DNA of 8,229 bases from Lachnospiraceae bacterium. Its GTDB lineage: Bacteria > Bacillota > Clostridia > Lachnospirales > Lachnospiraceae. Every line of letters begins with the position of its first letter. Position 1 is the first letter of the stretch. Shown here in pieces: positions 1-5,600 of this stretch. Below the pieces are notes generated by a model, which saw only the letters and a list, made by a program, of their open reading frames with translations, made no database searches and was not told where the DNA came from. The position numbers and the translations under genes were made by a program. Location: assembly GCA_021202575.1 (NCBI GenBank), contig JAJQCU010000270.1, forward strand, positions 1 to 8,229, read 5' to 3'.

Positions 1-573
1 CTCTGGCTGGGTCTTCTTTTCTGCGGGCTGGGAATGTTTTATCACTGGACCTGGGGGCTGGCGGGGCGGTTGGCGGGCTTCGCGGGGCCGTCCCTGGTTC
101 TGTACTGGTCCAACAGCCGGGATAACGAGGCCATTCTGCAGGACCTGAAATGGATTTATGAGGCCATTTCCGTGCAGCTGCAGTCCGGCCTGTATATTCT
201 GCAGGCCCTTGTGGAAAGTGAAAACTTCATACGCAATAGAAGGATGAAGAAATCCTTTCACCGGCTGTGTGAGCAGCTCCTGAGCGGAGAGAGCATTGAA
301 ACCTCCCTGGAAACCTTTGAACACAGCTTTCACAATCCCTACATCAGCAGCTTTTGTGTGATTCTGCGGCAGATGCAGGATTCCGGCTACGCGGTAAAGC
401 TGCTGGAAGACATCAGCCTGCAGTTGGAAGAAATGGAAAGAGCAAATCTGGTAAAGGAGAAAGAGAACCTGGAAATGAAGCTGCAGGTCTTTCAGATGCT
501 GCTGTTTGTGGGGATTTTGGTGCTGGTGCTCTACGGCTGCGTGGTGGCCGTGGTGCAGAATATTTATTTTTAA
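1..573 (+). CDS. Tad pilus platform protein, TadC-like (type II secretion F domain), 5' partial
   Basis: The reading frame is open from base 1, so the gene is cut by the window edge. The ATG at 34 is internal, because the codons before it encode more of a hydrophobic segment. The visible part has 190 codons. It starts with a membrane segment (about residues 1-20) and a second hydrophobic stretch. A helical cytoplasmic region follows from about residue 53 (YEAISVQLQSGLYILQAL), with the Gly/Leu pattern of the T2SSF fold and an amphipathic Glu/Lys-rich helix near residues 140-160. The C-terminal membrane segment is about 166-186. Family knowledge: GspF/TadB/TadC proteins form the inner-membrane platform that couples the assembly ATPase to pilin polymerisation. 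TadC is favoured over TadB because the gene is the last platform gene before the pilin, but the two cannot be separated without the upstream sequence. It is followed after 41 bp by the pilin gene. Confidence 0.82.
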   Translation, partial: LWLGLLFCGLGMFYHWTWGLAGRLAGFAGPSLVLYWSNSRDNEAILQDLKWIYEAISVQLQSGLYILQALVESENFIRNRRMKKSFHRLCEQLLSGESIETSLETFEHSFHNPYISSFCVILRQMQDSGYAVKLLEDISLQLEEMERANLVKEKENLEMKLQVFQMLLFVGILVLVLYGCVVAVVQNIYF

Positions 574-581
574 GTGCTGTG

Positions 582-594
582 AATTGCGGCAATT
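582..594. repeat. Short near-perfect palindrome upstream of the pilin gene
   Basis: AATTGC, one central G, then GCAATT, in the 41-bp gap between the platform gene and the pilin gene, 20 bp before the pilin start. It could be a small operator-like dyad. A one-base centre makes a tight RNA hairpin less likely unless the inner pairs open. There is no U-tract, so it is not a terminator. Chance occurrence is possible. Confidence 0.25.
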
Positions 595-614
595 TCAATG
601 AAAGGAAGAATGAG

Positions 615-833
615 ATGAGAAAAATAGTGAAGAAGGCGAAAATATGGCTGCTGACCGCGGACGCCGGCGACAAGGCCATTGTTGTGGAGGTAGGACTGGC
701 GGTCATCGCCGTAGTGCTGCTGGTGGTATTCCGGTCGGCCATGACGACGCTGATTAATGACGTGGTTACCTCCATGAGCGAGCAGATCACGAGCATCCTG
801 ACAACAGGAGTGGGAAGCAGTGTGGTGGAGTAG
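615..833 (+). CDS. Flp-type (type IVb) pilin, 72 aa
   Basis: Probable major or minor subunit of the Tad pilus. The start is the ATG at 615, because AAAGGAAG at 601-608 sits 6 nt before it; the frame upstream reads through with no better start. The layout is a basic leader (residues 1-13, five Lys and one Arg), a short polar stretch TADAGDK (14-20), a hydrophobic helix AIVVEVGLAVIAVVLLVVF (21-39), and a short amphipathic tail. Size, leader and the Glu inside the start of the helix fit Flp1-like pilins of Clostridia. Oddity: Flp pilins normally have Gly at -1 and Glu at +5. Here Glu25 is seven residues after Gly18, so either cleavage follows Lys20 (Glu at +5) or it follows Gly18 (Glu at +7). 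The 3' end overlaps the next gene by 14 bp. Confidence 0.8.
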   Translation: MRKIVKKAKIWLLTADAGDKAIVVEVGLAVIAVVLLVVFRSAMTTLINDVVTSMSEQITSILTTGVGSSVVE

Positions 834-1224
834 GCTGTCCGACCGGGACGATGGGTTTGTGTATAAGCTTTTGCCCGTGCTGGGCAGCCTGAGCATGGTG
901 GCTGTGCTGGTGGTGCTGTCAGCGGGATTTTTCCGCGCCTTTGAACAGAGGGACGCTGTCAGCCAGCTGACCAGGGAATATCTGCTGATTATGGAGACGG
1001 AGGGGTATCTGTCCCAGGCAAGGCAGGAGGAGCTGCTTTCCTCTCTTGGGGAAGCGGGTCTTGAGCAGATCAGCCTGGAGGGAACAACGCTTTATCCGGT
1101 GAGCTATGGCGACAGGATATCTCTGTCCGTCAGCGGCATTCTGCCCCAGACCATTCTGGGGCAGGAGAGCCTGTCCTGGGAGCTGCCGGTGTCCGTCAGC
1201 CTGTCCTCCACGGCAAAGCAGTGA
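820..1224 (+). CDS. DUF4320-like small pilin/pseudopilin of the Tad locus
   Basis: This 134-residue protein starts at GTG 820. AGGAG at 806-810 lies 9 nt upstream, and an in-frame TGA at 799 leaves no other reasonable start. It has a short charged leader (DRDDG, residues 8-12), one membrane helix (about 18-37), a charged helical stretch (AFEQRDAVSQLTREY and onward) and a beta-rich C-terminal part (LEGTTLYPVSYGDRISLSVSG). That order resembles the DUF4320-type proteins found beside Tad genes in Clostridia, which look like TadE-style minor pilins. The family assignment is from memory of the pattern, not a search. Gly12 before the hydrophobic helix could be a prepilin cleavage point, though no Glu follows at +5. 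It overlaps the pilin gene by 14 bp, so translation is probably coupled. Confidence 0.68.
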   Translation: MWWSRLSDRDDGFVYKLLPVLGSLSMVAVLVVLSAGFFRAFEQRDAVSQLTREYLLIMETEGYLSQARQEELLSSLGEAGLEQISLEGTTLYPVSYGDRISLSVSGILPQTILGQESLSWELPVSVSLSSTAKQ

Positions 1225-1233
1225 GGAGTGAGT

Positions 1234-1776
1234 ATGAAAAAGAAGGATTCCGGCCTGATGCACTATATTTACGCTCTGATACTGATTTCCTGGGCGGTGA
1301 CGGCCCTGCTTTGCTTCGTCATGCTGCTCCGGACGCAGCATCTGAAAAAATATCTGGAGGACGCCATGACTCAGGCAGGGCTGGCGGCGCTTCTCATTGA
1401 GCCGTACACCTATGGAAAGAGCGGGGAGCTGATCTTCGGCGATCCGTCTGAGGTGGAAGCGCTTTATACGGAGTATCTTCAGGAGGGGCTGGGGTCGGAG
1501 GAGAACCGGGACGCGGCCGGAATCGGGGGAGATATCACGCTGGCCAGCTTTATTATCTATGAACTGACGGCGTCGGAGATCAGGGAATATGAGCGTCAGG
1601 AGGACGGGACATGGGTGGAGAGGACCCACAGTCTGGGTGAGACGGTATACGCGCCGGACCAGACCCGGATCGTTTCCAGTACGATTTACTCGCGGATCAG
1701 ATTGCCGGTCAGGGTATGGGGAAGCGTGACTGTGGAGGTTGAGCGGCAGCATTGTGTGGATATTGTGAGAAACTGA
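1234..1776 (+). CDS. Single-pass membrane protein, TadE/TadG-like minor pilin candidate
   Basis: I do not recognise a named family. The 180-residue protein has a lysine-rich N-terminus ending in Gly7 (MKKKDSG), a membrane helix at about residues 10-31, a helical stretch (LRTQHLKKYLEDAMTQAGLAALL), a polar middle part and a C-terminal beta-like segment (TIYSRIRLPVRVWGSVTVEVERQ). This is the general plan of TadE/TadG-type pseudopilins: short leader, one helix, extracytoplasmic domain. The ATG at 1234 is preferred over the in-frame GTG at 1228, because GAGGAG at 1223-1228 gives a 5-nt spacing to the ATG but overlaps the GTG. The gene begins 9 bp after the previous stop and shares its operon. Inferred role: minor component or assembly factor of the pilus. 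Confidence 0.62.
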   Translation: MKKKDSGLMHYIYALILISWAVTALLCFVMLLRTQHLKKYLEDAMTQAGLAALLIEPYTYGKSGELIFGDPSEVEALYTEYLQEGLGSEENRDAAGIGGDITLASFIIYELTASEIREYERQEDGTWVERTHSLGETVYAPDQTRIVSSTIYSRIRLPVRVWGSVTVEVERQHCVDIVRN

Positions 1777-1922
1777 GAAATTTTCGCGCACTAATGTGTG
1801 CAGAATGCACAGGACGGTTTTACGGCAGTTCCCGGGGCGTTGGATGAAAACAAAAAAGCCCGGGTCGGTCCGGCCTGATCACGGGAAATCAGGGGCGTCC
1901 GGAGTATCAGGGAGGTTGAAAA
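1777..1922 (+). promoter_or_regulatory. 146-bp gap with competing hairpins before cpaB
   Basis: This is the only sizeable gap inside the pilus cluster. Visible structure: (a) GCGCAC 1786-1791 with GTGTGC 1796-1801, a 6-bp stem with one G-U pair and loop TAAT; (b) CCCGGG 1831-1836 with CCCGGG 1859-1864, a 6-bp GC stem with a 22-nt loop; (c) CCTGAT 1874-1879, which can pair either with ATCAGG 1888-1893 or with a second copy ATCAGG 1906-1911 that runs into the Shine-Dalgarno AGGGAGG (1909-1915) of the next gene. No hairpin is followed by a U-run, so no terminator is called, and I found no convincing -35/-10 pair. Possible role: tuning of cpaB translation or mRNA processing. The function is inferred only. 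Confidence 0.3.
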
Positions 1923-2567
1923 ATGAAGGACAAAAAAAGAGTATGGATCGGCGCGGCCAGCGCTGTGCTGGCGGTGGTGGTATTCATCGCGATTTTGCGG
2001 ATACAGACGGCGGGGCTTGAGGAGGTAGTTTACGAAAATGTAGTGACCGCCAGACAGACGATTGCGGAGGACACCGCGCTGACAGAGGGCAATATCGGTA
2101 CCCTTCTGGAGATCAGGCAGGTGCCGCAGGAGTATGTGCCCGAGGAGGCCCTGTCCTCTCTGGAAGGGCTGGAGGGCTGTGTGATCACAGCGGAAATCTC
2201 CGCCGGGAGTATTCTGACACAGGGCCTGGTGCGGACGATTCCGGATATCTACGGTGATTATGGGGAGCTGTTCTGGATCAGCGTGTCGGCGGAGCAGCTG
2301 ACGCAGGCGGTGGCGGGGACTCTGAGAGCCGGGGATGTCATTGATCTGTACTGTGTGGAAAACGGCGCGGAGGGTGTTTTCTGCAGTCTTCTGCAGGGAA
2401 ATGTCCGGGTGGAGCGGGTGCTGACAAAGAGCGGAGAGCAGATTGCCAACGGGGATGAGAGCTCGCTGGCGCAGCTTTTTGTGATTCCCATGGAGAGAGA
2501 GGATATTCCACTGTTTTATGAGGCGCTTTATTCCGGCAGTCTGATGATTGCCAGGTGTGATGGATAG
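1923..2567 (+). CDS. cpaB: CpaB/RcpC-like Flp pilus assembly protein (SAF domain)
   Basis: This 214-residue protein has a basic N-terminus (MKDKKR) and a signal-anchor helix at residues 7-25. A SAF domain follows at about residues 36-103: VVTARQTIAEDTALTEGNI, then VPQEYVPEEAL, then a turn ending in ITAEISAGSILTQGLV. This matches the usual CpaB order (entry strand, P-EYVP motif, AG-x-LT strand). A second beta-rich part contains RAGDVIDLY near residue 134, resembling the G-D-x-VD segment of CpaB proteins. In Gram-negative Tad systems CpaB/RcpC works outside the inner membrane with the secretin. In a Gram-positive it presumably acts at the membrane-wall interface, since no secretin is expected. 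The start is ATG 1923 with AGGGAGG 7 nt upstream. Its position after the pilins rather than before the ATPases is a local gene-order variation. It overlaps the next gene by 8 bp. Confidence 0.85.
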   Translation: MKDKKRVWIGAASAVLAVVVFIAILRIQTAGLEEVVYENVVTARQTIAEDTALTEGNIGTLLEIRQVPQEYVPEEALSSLEGLEGCVITAEISAGSILTQGLVRTIPDIYGDYGELFWISVSAEQLTQAVAGTLRAGDVIDLYCVENGAEGVFCSLLQGNVRVERVLTKSGEQIANGDESSLAQLFVIPMEREDIPLFYEALYSGSLMIARCDG

Positions 2568-4944
2568 GGCGGGGCACAGAGCTGGCTGGCGGCGTCTGTT
2601 TTACAGGATCATCACAGTTGGCTGTGTATGTTGTTTTTTATGGCTTTCCGGCATCGGGACGGGGGCGGCATCCCTGTCCGAATATACGAAATATCCGGGC
2701 GTCAGCTTAAGCCCTGACGGGAGGGCCTTTACCACGGACGCCGGTGTCAGAAGCTATGAGCAGTATTCCGTTGGCTATACGGTATATACCGGAGAGGAGG
2801 CGGGAAGCAAGCCGCAGACAGGGGAGCACTATTATACGGCGGTCAATGTGAGCGAGATCCGGATATTGAAGTGGGAGGTGGCCTGGGCAATCTCTCTCTG
2901 TATTCATCCCTATTATAATATGAAGGGTTATCACGGCCTGGACTGCGCTGACACGATCTGCGGCGGAAGGTATCCTCAGGGATGGGTCGGCTACTGCGCG
3001 GACTGCGGGGAAATGGCAACATACAGTCTGATGTACATGAACAGCGGCACCGCCAAAGGCATCCGCTCCATTCCCTGCTCCGCGGATTATTATTATCTCT
3101 GTCCCTGGTGCGGTGGCCTGGAGCAGGGCGTCTCTTATTCGCATAACTGTGAAAGAGTTTCCGCCAATGGCTATTATGTCAGCTATAACGCCAACGCCCC
3201 AGCCGGTTCCCGGGTTTCCGGAAGCATGGCCGATACGGGACATACCTATGGAAACGCGGAGCTCTTTGAGGGAGAGGACGCCGCCAAAGCCGGATATGGA
3301 AGCACCAGCCTGCGTAAGAACGCGTATGTCTGCCTGGGCTATGAGTTCGCGGGATGGAACACAAAGGCGGACGGCAGCGGGATCACCTACGCGGACGGCG
3401 CAAGTGTGCTGAACCTGACCGCGGTGAATGGAGACACGGTGACGCTGTATGCTCAGTGGAATAAGCTGGCAAGCCAAGTGAATGTGGACCTGGCGGGCGG
3501 CACCCTGTCAGGGCAGGGAACGCTCAGCGCCTCCGGGAGGTCGGGGGAGCAGTTTGAGATTGCCTCTGATCAGATTGTGCCGCCCCAGGGGTATCGGGTG
3601 ACCTTTGTGACCAACGGGGGAGACGGGATTGCGGCGTCCCGGACGAAAAAAAGCTTTTCAGCCTGGGACACTTCAGGCGTTGTCTATGGCAGAATGCGGG
3701 GGAATATCTATTATTTTGGAGAGACACCGGGGGTGACGGATCAGATTACGGCGGTATATGAGGACACGGCCTTCACACTTCCGGATTGTCAAAGGTCAGG
3801 CTATGGGTTCGCGGGCTGGTATTATGACTCGGCGTTTTCATCCTTTGCTGGATACGCGGGAGCGGAAATTATGGTGGGAGAGGATACCTGCCTGTATGCC
3901 CGCTGGCTTTCTCTGTCTTTGACCTCTGTGGAAAATTACCAGGTACTCGGTGGAACCGGTGCTGTGGATCTGGAGCTGAGAGAGCCGGATGAGATTGAAA
4001 AATGGTACCAGATTTATCAGTCCACGGACGGGGAAAGCTGGCAGCCCATGTTTGAGGAGCTGACCAGGCAGGAGATCCATACCGGACAGGCGGCCGCGGA
4101 TATGGCGCCGCCGGACAGGGTGACGGGATTTTGCATGGCGGTGACGCAGGATGCAAAAATGCAGCTTACCTGGCAGGAGCCGGCGGATCAGGGAACGGTG
4201 TACTATCATCAGGCGGAATCCTATCGAAAAACCGGAGACAGCTATTCACTGCTGTGCCGGTCCAATGTGACGCAAAATCTGCTGGTCAGCGGAGTGAAGG
4301 GATATTATTACTACCAGGATGGAAATTCCGCGGGAAGCGTTTCCGGAGAGGAAACCTATACGGAAGCGGAAACAGCGCTTCTGGAAATCGGCACAGAGGA
4401 TACCTGGCTGCATATTGCCGCGGTAGATGCGGCCGGCAATATCGGGGAAACGGTAAACGTCCGAATTCCGGCGGGGGATTCCGGGGTGGAAAATCCTGAC
4501 ACTGACCCGGATTCCGGGGATGATTCCGGTTCTGACCCTGACACTGATCCTGACGGGGATGAGGAGGAGGCAGAGATAGAACTGACTCTGTACGCCTGGA
4601 TTGATCACAGCAGGGAAGGATATGAGGGGGACTTTAAATTCGGAGAGGGCGGAGTGCTGCATATTCTGGCGGGCGGCTACGCGCAGAGAATAGAGGTGGC
4701 GTTTCCGGAGGAATTTACCTCGGTATTTCCTGAGCTGAACGCGATTTATTCCTACGGGGAGCCGCGGCTGATCCAGAAGGAGGGGATGGAGTTTTCCGTG
4801 CCGCTTTACACCTCTCCCGGAGTGTATGAGGTGACGGTGACAGCATACAGGGATGACCGGGAGGCGGAGGTGTATCCGGTGATAGTAGTTGTGGAGGAGA
4901 GCGTGCTGGATGAGCTTCGCACCAGGATCAGAAATAATCTGTGA
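2560..4944 (+). CDS. Large exported InlB B-repeat protein with cysteine-rich module; candidate pilus-associated adhesin
   Basis: 794 residues from ATG 2560, which overlaps cpaB by 8 bp. In-frame TTG 2548 and GTG 2557 are possible but poorer starts; only a weak AGG (2553-2555) precedes, so translation is probably coupled. Order of parts: signal peptide (basic then hydrophobic, about 1-38, possible cleavage near GTGAAS); a novel-looking cysteine cluster (C129, C134, CADC 146-149, C173, CPWC 181-184, C197); an InlB B-type/Listeria-Bacteroides repeat at about 205-302 (YNANAP, GYEFAGWNTKADGSG, VTLYAQW); a diverged second repeat region at about 303-449 (GYGFAGWYYD, CLYARW); a linker domain; an FN3-like domain at about 517-637; an Asp-rich linker at 640-672; and a C-terminal beta domain. 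There is no LPxTG motif and no C-terminal membrane helix, so surface retention must be by another route. The function is inferred from context: InlB repeats are common in Gram-positive surface proteins. Confidence 0.8.
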   Translation: MDRAGHRAGWRRLFYRIITVGCVCCFLWLSGIGTGAASLSEYTKYPGVSLSPDGRAFTTDAGVRSYEQYSVGYTVYTGEEAGSKPQTGEHYYTAVNVSEIRILKWEVAWAISLCIHPYYNMKGYHGLDCADTICGGRYPQGWVGYCADCGEMATYSLMYMNSGTAKGIRSIPCSADYYYLCPWCGGLEQGVSYSHNCERVSANGYYVSYNANAPAGSRVSGSMADTGHTYGNAELFEGEDAAKAGYGSTSLRKNAYVCLGYEFAGWNTKADGSGITYADGASVLNLTAVNGDTVTLYAQWNKLASQVNVDLAGGTLSGQGTLSASGRSGEQFEIASDQIVPPQGYRVTFVTNGGDGIAASRTKKSFSAWDTSGVVYGRMRGNIYYFGETPGVTDQITAVYEDTAFTLPDCQRSGYGFAGWYYDSAFSSFAGYAGAEIMVGEDTCLYARWLSLSLTSVENYQVLGGTGAVDLELREPDEIEKWYQIYQSTDGESWQPMFEELTRQEIHTGQAAADMAPPDRVTGFCMAVTQDAKMQLTWQEPADQGTVYYHQAESYRKTGDSYSLLCRSNVTQNLLVSGVKGYYYYQDGNSAGSVSGEETYTEAETALLEIGTEDTWLHIAAVDAAGNIGETVNVRIPAGDSGVENPDTDPDSGDDSGSDPDTDPDGDEEEAEIELTLYAWIDHSREGYEGDFKFGEGGVLHILAGGYAQRIEVAFPEEFTSVFPELNAIYSYGEPRLIQKEGMEFSVPLYTSPGVYEVTVTAYRDDREAEVYPVIVVVEESVLDELRTRIRNNL
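4492..4575 (+). repeat. Asp-rich imperfect repeat linker inside the InlB-repeat protein
   Basis: The coding DNA repeats CCTGACACTGA (4494-4504, 4537-4547) and short GAT/GAC-CC units, giving the peptide series DTDPDSG and DTDPDGD. The last unit (residues 661-672, D-T-D-P-D-G-D-E-E-E-A-E) has Asp at positions 1, 3, 5, Gly at 6 and Glu at 12, the pattern of an EF-hand-like calcium loop. The hydrophobic residue normally at position 8 is Glu, so it may be only an acidic spacer. Direct repetition also makes this a spot for length variation between strains. Confidence 0.5.
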
Positions 4945-5476
4945 CGTTCTGTTCTATTTTTATCTGGCATGGGCAGCCTGGCAGGATCATGAGAGCAGGC
5001 TCGTTTTGCGGGCCTCTCATCTGCTTGGGGCGGGCGTTGTGCTGCTGCGTGACCTGCCGCGCCTCTTTTGGATGGCTGGTACAGGGATTCAGACAGATCC
5101 TGACGGGATGGAAGCCTTGATCACAGGTATCGCCCTGTGGGAAGAGTGGGAAATTGCCGGCGGGAGGCTGGCGGTATTACTTTTGTGTCTGGCCTGCGAG
5201 GGCTTTTACCGGTATTTCAGGTTTTATGGCCTGGCGGACAGCCTGGTGTTTATGAACTGCTGCCTGTATTTTCTCGGAGTGACGGATATTTTCATCTGCT
5301 TTTTCCTGTTCTGGTGGCTGAAGGCCTGCTCGGGGCTGATGCTTTTGTGCCGGGAAAGCTTTCGCCGCCGCGGGTTAAGGCGGAGGCTGGAGGAGCCGGC
5401 GGCCTATATTCCTTATATCCTTTGTGCTTTTGCCTTGACAAACGTAGTTCTCAAGGGCTACAATGTGTGGTATTAG
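4910..5476 (+). CDS. A24-type prepilin peptidase, CpaA/TadV-like, divergent
   Basis: A 188-residue polytopic membrane protein with about five to six hydrophobic stretches, the right size for the short Tad-type peptidases that lack the methylase domain. The two expected catalytic aspartates are visible. D26 is in AWAAWQDHESRLV, directly after the first helix (family pattern: D-x-x-x-R-x-I/V). D110 is in FYGLADSLVF, where the family usually reads GxGD. GLAD keeps the Gly and Asp but replaces the second Gly with Ala. The start is ATG 4910, with GGAGGAGA at 4893-4900 upstream; this overlaps the previous gene by 35 bp, and the in-frame TTG 4889 is less likely. Family role: cleaves the leader from Flp and pseudopilins at the cytoplasmic face. 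The basic patch near the C-terminus (RRRGLRRR) fits a cytoplasmic loop. It is the last gene of the pilus cluster. Confidence 0.72.
   Translation: MSFAPGSEIICDVLFYFYLAWAAWQDHESRLVLRASHLLGAGVVLLRDLPRLFWMAGTGIQTDPDGMEALITGIALWEEWEIAGGRLAVLLLCLACEGFYRYFRFYGLADSLVFMNCCLYFLGVTDIFICFFLFWWLKACSGLMLLCRESFRRRGLRRRLEEPAAYIPYILCAFALTNVVLKGYNVWY
5435..5464 (+). promoter_or_regulatory. Near-consensus sigma-A promoter for valS, inside the peptidase gene
   Basis: TTGACA (5435-5440) and TACAAT (5459-5464) with an 18-bp spacer: a perfect -35 and one mismatch in the -10. The predicted transcription start is near 5470-5472, at the stop codon of the peptidase gene. This gives valS its own transcript with a leader of about 130 nt, independent of the pilus operon. 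The hexamers are seen directly; promoter activity is inferred. Confidence 0.7.
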
Positions 5477-5600
5477 GGCCTGGGAACCGCACGGACGTGA
5501 GCGGGCGGGGACTGTGAAGGGCTGCCTGGTTTCCGTGCATTCTATGGAAACCGGGGGAATTATAAGAGTATCATCAACAATCGCACAGGAGATTAAACAT
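5477..5600 (+). promoter_or_regulatory. valS 5' leader
   Basis: A 124-bp non-coding stretch between the peptidase stop and the valS start. It contains a GC-rich first part (5477-5520), a strong hairpin (listed separately), an A/T-rich part (5557-5582), and the Shine-Dalgarno AGGAG (5587-5591), 9 nt before the ATG. No complete T-box consensus and no Stem I-sized region are present. A GTG at 5535 is in frame with valS and open, but it lies within the hairpin and lacks a ribosome site, so the ATG at 5601 is kept. Confidence 0.5.
5525..5555 (+). terminator. Strong hairpin in the valS leader (attenuator or processing signal; not a canonical terminator)
   Basis: CCTGGTTTCC (5525-5534) pairs with GGAAACCGGG (5546-5555), with one G-U pair. 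The stem can extend inward through 5535-5537/5543-5545 to a 5-nt loop (CATTC), about 13 pairs in all. It is followed by GGAATTATAAG rather than a U-run, so intrinsic termination is doubtful. It could mark the 3' end of the pilus transcript by processing, or modulate valS. Confidence 0.45.

Noticed and set aside
354..614. Upstream extension of the pilin frame to 354
   Set aside because: The extension would overlap the platform gene out of frame. The ribosome site AAAGGAAG just before ATG 615 and the prepilin-like leader fix the start at 615.
919..1791. 290-codon open frame on the - strand
   Set aside because: It lies opposite two + strand genes with good ribosome sites and membrane helices. 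The product is Arg/Gln/His-rich with no recognisable fold.
1796..2020. 74-codon + strand frame starting in the gap before cpaB
   Set aside because: It overlaps the first third of cpaB out of frame, has no ribosome site, and its product is basic and Gly-rich without any motif.
2707..3477. 256-codon open frame on the - strand
   Set aside because: It is opposite the InlB-repeat gene, whose protein shows clear domain motifs in this stretch. There is no ribosome site or family signature.
3343..3825. Matching TTCGCGGG-TGG strings at 3346-3356 and 3811-3821, considered as a mobile or recombination repeat
   Set aside because: They encode the conserved FAGW of the two InlB-type repeats, so protein-level repetition explains them.
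5478..5491. T-box-like string TGGGAACCGC upstream of valS
   Set aside because: It differs from AGGGTGGNACCGCG by an inserted A and several mismatches. It lies about 10 nt from the predicted transcription start, leaving no room for Stem I and a specifier loop, and no U-run terminator follows.
5137..5517. 126-codon + strand frame overlapping the end of the peptidase gene
   Set aside because: Out-of-frame shadow with no ribosome site; the peptidase frame carries the second catalytic Asp in this stretch.
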